A DNA stretch of 64,000 nucleotides from a bacterium. Lineage in GTDB: Bacteria > Vulcanimicrobiota > Vulcanimicrobiia > Vulcanimicrobiales > Vulcanimicrobiaceae. The notes under the pieces are model-generated. The model was not told the DNA's origin. It did no database searches and worked only from the letters and a program-made list of their open reading frames with translations. Location: NCBI GenBank assembly GCA_021794205.1, contig JAJYRH010000004.1, positions 62,001 through 126,000 on the forward strand. Direction: 5' to 3'. Positions 50,872-59,488 of this stretch are shown here, piece by piece. A program made the position numbers and the translations under genes. Numbering within the stretch: the first letter of the stretch is position 1; every line of letters begins with the position of its first letter.

Positions 50872-51726
50872 GTGTCAAAGATTCGTACTGTCGGCGTCTG
50901 CGGCGCCGGGCTCATGGGTAACGGGATCGCGCAAACCGCGGCAAGCGCCGGCTTCGACGTGGTGCTCATGGAGGTCGCCGATGCGCCCTTACAGCGCGGC
51001 CTCGCATCGATCGCCAAGTCGCTCGACAAGTTCGTCGAAAAAGGCAAGCTCCCTCAGAACGAGCGCGACGCGATTGTCGGGCGCATCAAGGGAACGACGG
51101 CGATCGCCGATCTCAAACATTGCGACCTCGTCATCGAAGCGATCGTCGAAAACCCCGAAGCGAAGAAGTCGCTCTTCAAACAACTCGACGAACTCCTCGC
51201 TCCGCACGCCATCATTTGCACGAATACGTCGAGCTTTTGCGTGATCGAACTCGCGGCAACGACGAAACGCCCCAATCGCGTCGCCGGCCTGCATTTTTTC
51301 AACCCGGTTCCCATTATGAAACTCGTCGAGGTGGTCCGCACGATCGCGACGACGCAGGACACGATCGACGAGCTCTACGCGTTCGCCAAGACGCTCGGCA
51401 AAGAGCCGATTCTCGCGCAAGATACGCCCGGCTTCGTCGTGAACCGGCTGTTGATTCCCTATCTTCTCTATGCCATTCGTTGTTACGAAGGCGGCCTCGC
51501 AAGTAAAGAAGATATCGACAAGGGAATGAAACTCGGTTGCGGTTATCCCATGGGCCCGCTCGAGCTCCTCGATTTCGTCGGACTCGACACCACCTACTAC
51601 ATCGCCCAGATCATGTTCGAAGAGTTCAAGGATCCAATGATGGCGGCGCCGCCGTTGCTCAAACGCATGGTGCTCGCCGGACGGCACGGACGCAAGAGCG
51701 GAAAAGGCTTCTACGATTATGAGTAG
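50872..51726 (+). CDS. 3-hydroxybutyryl-CoA dehydrogenase
   Basis: The 284-aa protein has the NAD-binding GVCGAGLMGNGIA (about 8-20), DLVIEAIVE, NTSSF, the catalytic HFFNPVP and VEVVRT, and the C-terminal GYPMGPLELLDFVGLDT. It oxidises 3-hydroxyacyl-CoA to 3-ketoacyl-CoA in fatty-acid, butyrate or polyhydroxybutyrate metabolism. GTG start with AGAGG upstream. It overlaps the enoyl-CoA hydratase gene by 8 bp, so the two act in sequence; a thiolase lies 2.2 kb downstream on the other strand. Confidence 0.94.
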   Translation: MSKIRTVGVCGAGLMGNGIAQTAASAGFDVVLMEVADAPLQRGLASIAKSLDKFVEKGKLPQNERDAIVGRIKGTTAIADLKHCDLVIEAIVENPEAKKSLFKQLDELLAPHAIICTNTSSFCVIELAATTKRPNRVAGLHFFNPVPIMKLVEVVRTIATTQDTIDELYAFAKTLGKEPILAQDTPGFVVNRLLIPYLLYAIRCYEGGLASKEDIDKGMKLGCGYPMGPLELLDFVGLDTTYYIAQIMFEEFKDPMMAAPPLLKRMVLAGRHGRKSGKGFYDYE

Positions 51727-52510
51727 CGCGTACGTCGAGCTCCTCGTCACCGAGGCGGGGCAGATCGCGACCATCGCGCTCAACCGCCCCAACGTTCTCA
51801 ACGCGCTCAACGCCTCGTTGCTCGGCGAACTCTCGCGCGCGCTCGCCGAGCTCGACGCGCGCCCCGATATCCGCGCGATCGTCCTCACCGGCTCCGGCGA
51901 GAAAGCCTTCGCCGCCGGCGCCGATATCGGCGAGCTCAACGCGCTCCCCAATGCCGGAGCGGGCGCCGACAAAGCGCGGATCGGGCAGGCGATCACGACG
52001 CAGATCGAATCCCTCGCAACCCCGGTGATCGCTGCGGTCAACGGCTTCGCGCTCGGCGGCGGCTGCGAGTTGGCGATGGCCTGCGATATTCGCGTCGCCT
52101 CGGAGAATGCGAAATTCGGACAGCCGGAGGTCAATCTCGGCCTCATTCCGGGATACGGTGGTTCGCAGCGAAGCACGCGTCTCGTCGGAAAAGGAATGGC
52201 GCTCTATCTTTGCCTCACCGGCGAGATCGTCGACGCCCGGGAAGCACTGCGCATCGGGCTCGTGCAGCGCGTCGTGCCGCTCGCCGGGCTGATGGATGAA
52301 GCACATCGCATCGCCGCGGCGATTGCGACGAAAGCGCCCCTCGCGACCGCGGCCTGCAAACGCGCGATCCATCGCGGAGCGCATCTCTCGCTCTCCGACG
52401 CGCTCGAAGTGGAAGCAATGGAGTTCGGCCTTCTCGTGAACACCGACGACTTCCGCGAAGGGACGAGCGCCTTTCTCGAAAAGCGAAAAGCGGCTTGGGC
52501 GGGGCGGTAA
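51719..52510 (+). CDS. enoyl-CoA hydratase/isomerase (crotonase family)
   Basis: The 263-aa protein has the crotonase core: LNRPNVLNALN, the AAGADIGEL oxyanion-hole segment, GFALGGGCELAMACD, and QPEVNLGLIPGYGGSQR with a likely catalytic Glu. It hydrates enoyl-CoA, matching the dehydrogenase gene it overlaps by 8 bp. Length and motifs are normal for the family. Confidence 0.93.
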   Translation: MSSAYVELLVTEAGQIATIALNRPNVLNALNASLLGELSRALAELDARPDIRAIVLTGSGEKAFAAGADIGELNALPNAGAGADKARIGQAITTQIESLATPVIAAVNGFALGGGCELAMACDIRVASENAKFGQPEVNLGLIPGYGGSQRSTRLVGKGMALYLCLTGEIVDAREALRIGLVQRVVPLAGLMDEAHRIAAAIATKAPLATAACKRAIHRGAHLSLSDALEVEAMEFGLLVNTDDFREGTSAFLEKRKAAWAGR

Positions 52511-52573
52511 CCGCAGGTACCCCTATCTTGCAACATTCGAGCAGATGTTCGGCGATCGAGAAAAGGGGGTGAG

Positions 52574-52590
52574 CCTTCCCTAACGGAAGG
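52574..52590 (+). promoter_or_regulatory. hairpin that could hide the ribosome site of the C1 protease gene
   Basis: CCTTCC (52574-52579) can pair with GGAAGG (52585-52590), and the latter is the likely Shine-Dalgarno sequence (GGAAGGGG) of the gene starting at 52598. Pairing would block ribosome access. This is a structural inference from sequence. Confidence 0.45.
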
Positions 52591-52597
52591 GGCGCCC

Positions 52598-54151
52598 ATG
52601 TTTTCTACGCGCGCTCTACTGAGCACGATCGCCGCGTTTGGAGCGCTGCTCCTCACAGCGTGCGGTGGATCCAACGCGACGTTTCTTCCGTCGCAACCCT
52701 CGGCTCCGCTCGCCGTCGCAACGCCGGCGACGGTCCCTGGGTTTATCAGCGGTCTCACGACACCGCTTACCTTCAACATCACGATTCCCTCGCCGGGAGT
52801 CGGAGCCGTTACGGGGGTATCCGTCAGCGGCAACATTATTGGCCAGCCCGCGCAAACGGTCACTGCGCCTTGTACGCCGACTGGATGCAGCGTGAGCGTT
52901 CCAAACGCACCGGTCGGGCCGAGCGGTTACGTTATCAACCTTACCGCCGGAAGCACCCTCCTCTCGACGGCGACGATCGGCCAATACGTGCTCTATCACG
53001 CGCAGAGCGTCGGCTTGAGCTTCGGCGGATCCATCTCGTCGGTGAAACTCTCCGTCGAGCCGACGACCGTCAAGATCGGTACTCCGCAGAACGTCCTGAT
53101 CACGCTGCTCGCGTACGATGCAAACGGCAATCGGATCGTCGGCTCGCAGCCGCTCTCGACGCCGGTGCTCGTCACCCCCCCGAGCGGCGCTCCGGGAACG
53201 CTCCCGGTCATTCAGTTTACGAGTGCGAACCAGCGGTTGACCTTCGCCTATAACGGCGGATCGTCGGGCTATGGAGCGACGGTCTTCACGGGAAGCGTCG
53301 GATCGCTCACCGGAACGGCAACGCTCGTCGAACACATTCCCAACGACACGGTGAACGTCAATGGGACGACCGATACCGTCGGCGGCGATCAACGCATGAC
53401 GAATGAGATGGCGGCCGCCTTCGGCGACGGCAGCACGACGTTTAGCGGCGCGGCGCGGCGCCCGCTCGCCGTGCGACTACCGCAGTCGGCGATTATCTCG
53501 GTTCGCCCTCCAAGCGGAAACCAAGGATCCCAAAGCTCCTGCGTCGCCTGGGCGACCGGGTACATGACCGCCTCGACGATCTCGGGAAACCGTTTCGGAT
53601 ACACGAGTTTCTTAACCGGCGCCGGGGCACCCGATTACACCAAGATCCTGTCGCCGGCATTCGTCTATAACCAAATCAACCGCGGGCGCGACGCCGGAAG
53701 TATGGAAGCCGACGCCCTAACGCTCCTCATTGCGAGGGGCGATGCGCCGTGGGTCAATATGCCGTTCAATCCAACCGATTATTTGACGCAACCTACCGCT
53801 GCGGCGTTTACCGCCGCGCTACCCAATCGCATCACGAACTTCACGCATATTCCGCGCACCGATCCAAACGGGCCGGCACAGATCAAAGCCTCGATCGCCG
53901 CCGGCGTTCCGGTGCTCTGGGGAGCGAATGTCGATCCCGCGTTCAGTAACCTCACGGCAAATGATATATGGACCGGCCCAACGGCGACCGGTGGCGGACA
54001 CGCCATGACGATCGTCGGCTACGACGACACCAAGCAGGCCTTCATCGTGGCAAACTCGTGGGGCCCGGACTGGGCAAATCAAGGTACGTTCTACCTCGCG
54101 TATAGCGCCTGGAACATCCCCTCGAGCGACACCTTCATCGTCAATCCCTAG
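52598..54151 (+). CDS. papain-like (C1A) cysteine protease lipoprotein
   Basis: The 517-aa product has a lipoprotein signal (LLSTIAAFGALLLTAC, Cys22) and an N-terminal region of about 250 residues with two beta-sandwich-like segments. The C-terminal C1A protease has the oxyanion Gln309, nucleophile Cys315 in GSQSSCVAWAT, His468 in GGGHAMTIVGYDD, and Asn487 in VANSWGPDW. All catalytic residues are present, and Gln309 lies six residues before Cys315 as in papain. It is anchored outside the cytoplasm; its targets are unknown. A bidirectional terminator follows. Confidence 0.92.
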   Translation: MFSTRALLSTIAAFGALLLTACGGSNATFLPSQPSAPLAVATPATVPGFISGLTTPLTFNITIPSPGVGAVTGVSVSGNIIGQPAQTVTAPCTPTGCSVSVPNAPVGPSGYVINLTAGSTLLSTATIGQYVLYHAQSVGLSFGGSISSVKLSVEPTTVKIGTPQNVLITLLAYDANGNRIVGSQPLSTPVLVTPPSGAPGTLPVIQFTSANQRLTFAYNGGSSGYGATVFTGSVGSLTGTATLVEHIPNDTVNVNGTTDTVGGDQRMTNEMAAAFGDGSTTFSGAARRPLAVRLPQSAIISVRPPSGNQGSQSSCVAWATGYMTASTISGNRFGYTSFLTGAGAPDYTKILSPAFVYNQINRGRDAGSMEADALTLLIARGDAPWVNMPFNPTDYLTQPTAAAFTAALPNRITNFTHIPRTDPNGPAQIKASIAAGVPVLWGANVDPAFSNLTANDIWTGPTATGGGHAMTIVGYDDTKQAFIVANSWGPDWANQGTFYLAYSAWNIPSSDTFIVNP

Positions 54152-54165
54152 AACGATCTCGCTCT

Positions 54166-54204
54166 AAAAAAAGCGGTAGGGGCGTACGCTCCTACCGCTT
54201 TTTC
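54166..54204. terminator. bidirectional rho-independent terminator
   Basis: The arms GCGGTAGG and CCTACCGC flank an inner GCGTACGC palindrome, with A-run on the left (54166-54172) and T-run on the right (54198-54203). It lies between the convergent protease and thioredoxin-like genes and can serve both. Confidence 0.92.
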
Positions 54205-54740
54205 GTGAGGTCGTGCACTGCGTGACTCATCGCGAGGCCGATCGCCGGATTGAAGCCGGTCCAGGTAGCGCGAATATTTCCCTGCGGATCGATCGTCACG
54301 ATCGTCGGAAATCCCAGAACCTGAAAGAAGCCGCGTGAGAGCCGATCGGGATCGAGCACGACGTGCCGCATGGTATGCGCGAGAGCAAAACGGCGGACGA
54401 CGGCGGCCGGTTCGCCGACATCGACGGGGACGACCAACGCACGCGGGTGCGCGCGCTCCCACGATTGGATGAAGGGCAGCTCCGCCCGACACGGCGTGCA
54501 CCAGGTCGCAAAAAAATCGAGAAAGAGGACGCGCCCGCGCGCCGAGGCGATGGTAAACGGCGCGCCGCCATCGAGGCGAGCGAACGCAACGCGCGGTGCC
54601 GGATAGGCGCCGGGAGCGTTGAGGAATCGTGGGGCGACGAAGAGCCTCCACAGCGCGAACAGGATGAGCGCGAGCGCCACGCCATCGAGAATGCGCCCCC
54701 ACGGCACGCGGCGTTGTGGGGGCGCCTGCTCGCCGTTCAT
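54192..54740 (-). CDS. TlpA-like thioredoxin-fold protein
   Basis: I chose the ATG at 54740, one base after the thiolase stop; longer frames lie inside the thiolase gene. The 182-aa protein has one membrane segment (ILDGVALALILFALWRLFV, about 17-35) and a periplasmic thioredoxin fold with the redox motif WCTPC (Cys81, Cys84) and a cis-Pro in GFPTIVTID. Such proteins reduce disulfides, for example in cytochrome c maturation; a cytochrome c lipoprotein is elsewhere in the window. Its last bases are inside the terminator stem. Confidence 0.9.
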   Translation of the reverse strand: MNGEQAPPQRRVPWGRILDGVALALILFALWRLFVAPRFLNAPGAYPAPRVAFARLDGGAPFTIASARGRVLFLDFFATWCTPCRAELPFIQSWERAHPRALVVPVDVGEPAAVVRRFALAHTMRHVVLDPDRLSRGFFQVLGFPTIVTIDPQGNIRATWTGFNPAIGLAMSHAVHDLTKKR

Positions 54741-54741
54741 C

Positions 54742-55944
54742 TTACTCGGCGGCGAAAACCGCGGCGATCCCTTGCCCGCCGCCGATACATGCCGACGCCA
54801 CCGCGATCCCACCGCCGCGGCGTTGGAGTTCGTGCAGCGCGGTGTAGGCGATGCGCGTACCGGAGGCTCCGAGCGGATGCCCGAGCGCGATCGCGCCGCC
54901 ATGCGGATTGAGATTGCTCCCGTCGTCACCGAGATCGCGAAGGCAAGCGATCACCTGCGGTGCGAACGCTTCGTTGATCTCGACGAGGTCGATCCGATCG
55001 CGCGCGATACCGGCGCGCTGCAAGGCCGCGGGGATCGCCATCGCCGGGCCGATGCCCATGATGTCGGGTTCGACGCCGACCGATGCTCCGCCGAGCAGTC
55101 GTCCGATCCAACGGAGGCCATCCGCGCGCGCTTGTTTCACGGTCGTCAACACGACCGCCGCCGCTCCATCGGTGATGCCGCTCGCGTTCCCCGGCGTCAC
55201 GACGCCGTCTTTGCGGAATCGCGCCGGCAACTTCGCGAGCCGTTCCATCGAGAGCCCTTCGCGCGGCCCTTCATCACGATCGATCCGTTGGGTCGTCCCC
55301 TTCGGCCCGGGAACATCGACGGCCACGATCTCGTCGGCGAAATATCCACTCCGCTGCGCTTCGAGCGCGCGTTCCTGGCTCGCGAGTGCGAATGCATCGC
55401 ACTCCTCGCGCGATACCGAATACTTCGCAGCGAGGTTCTCGGCGGTAATCGCCATCGGCATGCCGTTGTACGAATCGGTCAGTGCTTCCCAGAGCGAATC
55501 TTCGAACGCGACTTTCGCACCGAGTGCGAAGCCGCTGCGAGCGCCGCGAACGACGTGCGGTGCCTGGCTCATCGATTCGGCTCCCCCGGCGAGCACGTAT
55601 CGCGCTTGCCCGAGGGCGAGCGACTGGGCGCCCGAAAGAATCGCCTGCAGCCCGGAGCCGCAGAGCCGATTGAGGGTGAGGGCCGGGGCCGCGACCGGAA
55701 GGCCGGCCCGCAGACCGATGTGGCGTGCGAGGTAGATCGCGTCGGCGCTGCTCTGAATGACGTTGCCGAAGATCACCTCGTCGATCGAGGCCGCCGGAAC
55801 GCCGCTGCGCAGGATCGCGCCGCTCGCCGCCGCGACGCCGAGGTCGGTTGCGGTCAGCGCCGAGAGCGCCCCGCCGAAGTTGCCGAACGGGGTGCGGGCG
55901 CCGGCAATGATGACGATGTCCTGATCTGATGGGGTACTGTTCAT
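54742..55944 (-). CDS. acetyl-CoA acetyltransferase (thiolase)
   Basis: I chose the ATG at 55944 (MNSTPSDQDIVIIAGARTP), matching the family length at 400 aa. The nucleophile is Cys95 in LNRLCGSGLQA, NEAFAPQ and the GGAIALGHPLGASG histidine block are present, and the second Cys is in ACIGGGQG. It interconverts acetyl-CoA and acetoacetyl-CoA and complements the dehydrogenase/hydratase pair. It is divergent from the DUF2249-CRP gene. Confidence 0.94.
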   Translation of the reverse strand: MNSTPSDQDIVIIAGARTPFGNFGGALSALTATDLGVAAASGAILRSGVPAASIDEVIFGNVIQSSADAIYLARHIGLRAGLPVAAPALTLNRLCGSGLQAILSGAQSLALGQARYVLAGGAESMSQAPHVVRGARSGFALGAKVAFEDSLWEALTDSYNGMPMAITAENLAAKYSVSREECDAFALASQERALEAQRSGYFADEIVAVDVPGPKGTTQRIDRDEGPREGLSMERLAKLPARFRKDGVVTPGNASGITDGAAAVVLTTVKQARADGLRWIGRLLGGASVGVEPDIMGIGPAMAIPAALQRAGIARDRIDLVEINEAFAPQVIACLRDLGDDGSNLNPHGGAIALGHPLGASGTRIAYTALHELQRRGGGIAVASACIGGGQGIAAVFAAE

Positions 55945-56018
55945 ACCCCCCCACTTCTGCCTGGGAAAGCCTCGCTCCGGCAGGCCCATCCCTCCTCCAT
56001 CCATAATGAGCGCGCGTT

Positions 56019-56966
56019 ATGCCGATCAATCGACCTGCTGCCTTTACGCTCGATGCACGCTCGCTTTCGCCGGCGACGAAGACCGACCAGATCCTCGAAG
56101 CCTTCGATAAACTCCAGCTCGGAAATATCTTGGAGATCCGCGAAGAGGGCGACCCGCGAGCGCTGCGCAACGAACTCACCCAGTTGCGACCGGGGCGTTT
56201 TTCGTGGGACGCGCGCAACCTCGGCGGCAATCGCTGGACGCTGCGACTCGAACGCATCGACGAGCATGCCGATGGCGAAGTTTTTCTTCAGCACGTCTCG
56301 CAATTCAGCGACGCCAAGGCCTCTACGATTAAGGAACTCGCCGGCCAGTTGAGCGAACGCTCCTTTAAATCGGGCGATACGATTTTCGACGAGGGCGAAC
56401 TCTGGCCGTATCTCGGCATCGTGAAAAGTGGCAAAGTTATTTACACGCTGCTCTCGCCGGACGGGAAAACGCACACCATCGGCGAGCGGCTCACGCACGA
56501 CACCCTCAACGAAAGCGGCACCTTCGACGGCGGGGGCGCCACCACGCGCGCCGAAGCGCTTACCGACGCGACGATCGTCACGATACCGAGCGAAGCGGTC
56601 ATTCACGCCTGCCGTAACGATGCCGAGCTCGCGCTCGGTTTTCTCATCGGCTCGTCGCAGGCGCGCCGACGCTCGATCGATACGATCGCCGATCTCGCTT
56701 TCGCACATGTGTTGCAGCGAGTATCGAAGTTTCTGCTCGGTTACGCGCGGACCTCGGTCGGTATGACGCGCGGATTACCGGGCGTCGAGAATCTTTCGCA
56801 AGCGCAGATCGCCGCAGCCGCCGGCACCGTCCGCGACATGGCCGCGCGCGCGCTGCTCCGATTGAAAAACGCGCACGCGGTCGAGTTAGACCGCGGGCGC
56901 GTCAAAGCGATCGATCGAGCGCGCCTGGAAGCGTTCGCGCAGAACGTCCAGGCGCCGCCCGTCTAA
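56019..56966 (+). CDS. DUF2249-CRP/FNR fusion transcription regulator
   Basis: The 315-aa protein begins with a DUF2249/SirA-like domain (about 10-90: TLDARSLSPATKTDQILEAF, IREEGDPRAL, LRLERID). A cyclic-nucleotide-binding-like beta barrel (about 110-220: GDTIFDEGELWPYLGIVKSG) and a helix-turn-helix (LSQAQIAAAAGTVRDMAARA) follow, as in CRP/FNR regulators. No N-terminal cysteine cluster like FNR is present. DUF2249 and CRP-like regulators occur together in nitrosative-stress genes, so an N-oxide or redox signal is possible. It is divergent from the thiolase gene (74 bp). Confidence 0.87.
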   Translation: MPINRPAAFTLDARSLSPATKTDQILEAFDKLQLGNILEIREEGDPRALRNELTQLRPGRFSWDARNLGGNRWTLRLERIDEHADGEVFLQHVSQFSDAKASTIKELAGQLSERSFKSGDTIFDEGELWPYLGIVKSGKVIYTLLSPDGKTHTIGERLTHDTLNESGTFDGGGATTRAEALTDATIVTIPSEAVIHACRNDAELALGFLIGSSQARRRSIDTIADLAFAHVLQRVSKFLLGYARTSVGMTRGLPGVENLSQAQIAAAAGTVRDMAARALLRLKNAHAVELDRGRVKAIDRARLEAFAQNVQAPPV

Positions 56967-56971
56967 CGCTC

Positions 56972-56993
56972 GCGCTCTCGTTTACGAGAGCGC
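56972..56993. terminator. hairpin over the stop codon between convergent genes
   Basis: GCGCTCTCG-TTTA-CGAGAGCGC is a perfect inverted repeat between the convergent CRP-type gene and the coiled-coil gene; the stop codon of the latter lies in the loop. There is no T-run, so termination may be weak or rho-assisted. Confidence 0.55.
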
Positions 56994-57548
56994 TTCTACC
57001 GCTTCGGCTTCCTCCGGCGCCTGCGCATCGAATGCCAGGCGCTTATTTTTTGCGGCGGCATCGGCGAGCGGATCGTTTGTTACTGCAGCAGCGGCAGCGG
57101 GCTGCGGAACGCGACCCGCAAGTGCATCGCGCCCTTTGCGCACCGAAGCGAGCGCTCCACCGAGACGACCTTCGAGTTCGGCGAGCATCTGCTCGGCGTA
57201 GTGATCGGCGCCCTCGCGCACCTTCTTGGCGCGCTCCTGCGCGTCGCGAAGCACCGCCTCGGCGGTCGCTCGCGCGCGGCGAACGATTTCGTGCTCGTCG
57301 AGTAATTCCTCATGTTTCGCCGAGGCCTCGGCGAGTAACGCTTCGGCCCGTTCTTGAGCGTTGCGCACCAAAAGATCGCCATCGCGTGCGATCACCTTCG
57401 CGCGACCGATCTCGTTGGGAAGCGAATCGCGAATTTTATCGACGAATTCCTCGATCCGCTCGGCCGAAAGAATGCGATATCCGGCCGGCAACCACATCCC
57501 TTCTTGGACGTAGGCTTGAAGTTTCTCGAGAACGCGTTCAACCGACAT
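56982..57548 (-). CDS. coiled-coil protein conserved next to coaD
   Basis: The 188-aa protein has an N-terminal segment with ILSAERIEEFVDKIRDSLPNEIGRAK and a long Ala/Glu-rich coiled coil (ERAEALLAEASAKHEELL; ERAKKVREGADHYAEQML). Proteins of this type, sometimes loosely annotated as ATP synthase b-like or DivIVA-like, are found beside coaD in several phyla; the function is not known. It lies two bases after coaD in the same direction. The last 45 residues are Ala-rich and probably disordered. Confidence 0.78.
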   Translation of the reverse strand: MSVERVLEKLQAYVQEGMWLPAGYRILSAERIEEFVDKIRDSLPNEIGRAKVIARDGDLLVRNAQERAEALLAEASAKHEELLDEHEIVRRARATAEAVLRDAQERAKKVREGADHYAEQMLAELEGRLGGALASVRKGRDALAGRVPQPAAAAAVTNDPLADAAAKNKRLAFDAQAPEEAEAVEALS

Positions 57549-57550
57549 TA

Positions 57551-58051
57551 TTACCCTCCGTTTCGATGCGAACGTTCGCTGCGTTTGGTCGACATCATTC
57601 GAAGCACGGGATCGGGGACCAACCCGCTCACATCCCCGCCGAGAAAAAACACTTCTTTGACGATACTCGAACTCACGAACGAAAATCGCTGATCCGACAT
57701 GAGAAAGAGCGTATCGACGTCGGAGAGCGTTCGATTCATGAGTGCGGTCGCCATCTCGCTCTCGAAGTCCGAGACGACGCGCAACCCCTTGACGATAACG
57801 TCCACCTTCTCGGCGCGAACGAAGTCGGCGAGCAGGCCCCGAAAGTGGCAGACGCGCACGTTGCCGAGATGCGCGACGGATTCACGTAACATTCGTTCCC
57901 GTTCGTCGAGCGTAAACATCGGGTGCCGCTTCTGCGGATTGACGACGACGGCGACCAGGAGTTCGGCGAACGCATGCGAGGCGCGTTCGATGACGTCGAG
58001 ATGTCCGTTCGTCGGTGGATCGAAGGAGCCCGGATAGATCGCACGGGTCAC
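57551..58051 (-). CDS. coaD: phosphopantetheine adenylyltransferase CoaD
   Basis: The 166-aa protein has the nucleotidyltransferase motif YPGSFDPPTNGH (T14 to H17 as TxGH) and the SFVSSSIVKEVFF motif near the C-terminus, with VIVKGLRVVSDFESE in between. It makes dephospho-CoA in coenzyme A synthesis. It follows rsmD by 12 bp, the common rsmD-coaD order. Confidence 0.95.
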   Translation of the reverse strand: MTRAIYPGSFDPPTNGHLDVIERASHAFAELLVAVVVNPQKRHPMFTLDERERMLRESVAHLGNVRVCHFRGLLADFVRAEKVDVIVKGLRVVSDFESEMATALMNRTLSDVDTLFLMSDQRFSFVSSSIVKEVFFLGGDVSGLVPDPVLRMMSTKRSERSHRNGG

Positions 58052-58063
58052 GCGGCGGCGATC

Positions 58064-58615
58064 CTAGCCGTTGTCGGGTTCGAAAAACGCGAGAGCGACA
58101 TCGCCGTAGACTTCTTCTCGCACGCCGCGATACCCCGGTATCGTCGGCAAAATTCGCTTCGCGCTATGTTCGTAAATCACGACGGCGTTGGGTGCGAGCA
58201 GTTCGCGTTCGGCCATCAGTCGGAATGCCTGAAGCGGCACGGGGTCGGCGTAAGGCGGGTCCATGTACACGATATCGAAGGGACCGGCGACACGATAGAG
58301 CGCCCGCTCGACCGGAGCGGCAAGTACGGCATACCCGGGTTCCCGAAGTCCGAAATTCTCGGCGGCCGCTTCGATCGCCAGGGCGGTCTCACGATGCCCT
58401 TCGACGCTTACGACGCGCCCCGCACCTCGCGACGCCGCCTCGAACCCGATCGCCCCGGTACCGGCGAAGAGATCGAGAAAGGCCGCTCCCGCGATACGGG
58501 GAGCGAGGATCGAGAAGAGCGATTCCTTGACGCGCCCCGGGGTTGGGCGAACGTTGGGGCCCTTTGGCGATTTGAGTTTGCGGCTATTGAGTGCGCCGCC
58601 GGTTATTTTGGGCAT
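58064..58615 (-). CDS. rsmD: 16S rRNA (guanine(966)-N(2))-methyltransferase RsmD
   Basis: The 183-aa protein has PTPGRVKESLFSIL near the N-terminus, the SAM-binding DLFAGTGAIG (48-57) and the catalytic DPPY (119-122), the full RsmD pattern. It methylates G966 of 16S rRNA. It is followed by coaD. Confidence 0.94.
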   Translation of the reverse strand: MPKITGGALNSRKLKSPKGPNVRPTPGRVKESLFSILAPRIAGAAFLDLFAGTGAIGFEAASRGAGRVVSVEGHRETALAIEAAAENFGLREPGYAVLAAPVERALYRVAGPFDIVYMDPPYADPVPLQAFRLMAERELLAPNAVVIYEHSAKRILPTIPGYRGVREEVYGDVALAFFEPDNG

Positions 58616-58667
58616 CGTGCTCTCTTACGGATTGGGGCGTCGAACGGTTCCATACCACGGCGGTCTA

Positions 58668-59366
58668 TCATACTGCCGCCGCGCTACAGAGCGATAGTAA
58701 TTCATCGAGCGCGTGAATGACCGCAGTTGGCGGGGGAATCTCGGCAGGATAGGGTCTGTTGCCGCCATCGAACCAAATCGCGGAGAGCCCTGCCTCAAGC
58801 GCACCGCCGACGTCGAGGAGGGGGTCATCGCCGACGTAGGCGAGCCGCCCCGGCGCGATACCCATATTCTGTGCGAGCCGTTCGAACGCCGCCGGATCGG
58901 GTTTTCTTACGCCCATTTGCTCGCTAGCGAGAACCGGATGATAGAAACCGATCTGCGCGGCCTTGCGCTCCTGAAGGGGGCTCGGCCCATTCGAGAGCGC
59001 GGCGATCTTCAGCCCCATTCGCTCCAGCGCCGCGATGCTGCGCCGCGCTCCAGGCATCGGCAGCACGAACTGTGCGGTCAGATCGAGGCACCGCTGCCGG
59101 AACCAGGGCGACCAAGAAGCCCCCTCGCGCCCGCCGCAGCGCTGCACGAAGCGCTCGAGCATCGCGTCGAGCGCCTCACCCTCGTTGCGATACCGCGAGA
59201 GCTCGTCGTCGGCGACGATGCCCGCTCGGTCGAGCGAGAGGCGCATGGGCGCGCCCGCGGCATCGATACGCACGATTAAATCGAGAAGGGCAACGCGCTC
59301 GAGGCGGTTATCGACCAGCAAGGTGTGGTCGAGATCGAACGCCACGCCCTCAAAGCGAAGCTCCAT
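58668..59366 (-). CDS. HAD family hydrolase
   Basis: I used the ATG at 59366 (MELRFEGVAFDLDHTLL), giving 232 aa; a longer frame upstream lies opposite the M16 peptidase gene and has no family content. Motif I is FDLDHTL, motif II is ALSNGPSP, the lysine lies in GVRKPDP, and motif IV is YVGDDPLLDVGGALEAG. It resembles the YjjG/haloacid-dehalogenase-like phosphatases. No strong ribosome site is visible. The substrate is unknown. Confidence 0.85.
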   Translation of the reverse strand: MELRFEGVAFDLDHTLLVDNRLERVALLDLIVRIDAAGAPMRLSLDRAGIVADDELSRYRNEGEALDAMLERFVQRCGGREGASWSPWFRQRCLDLTAQFVLPMPGARRSIAALERMGLKIAALSNGPSPLQERKAAQIGFYHPVLASEQMGVRKPDPAAFERLAQNMGIAPGRLAYVGDDPLLDVGGALEAGLSAIWFDGGNRPYPAEIPPPTAVIHALDELLSLCSAAAV

Positions 59367-59432
59367 GGGGGGCTGGTTCGCCGCGCTGGGTTGGGCACCT
59401 CGACCGCCGAGGGAGAGCGCCTCCTCTCTGCA

Positions 59433-59469
59433 GAGAAAAGCCCTCGCACCATGACGATGCGAGGGCTTG
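59433..59469 (-). terminator. rho-independent terminator of the M16 peptidase gene
   Basis: On the minus strand AAGCCCTCGCA pairs with TGCGAGGGCTT (59468-59458 and 59448-59438), followed by TTTTCTCT. It lies about 20 bases after the peptidase stop codon. Confidence 0.88.
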
Positions 59470-59488
59470 GGGAGCGAGTAGCTCGCGC

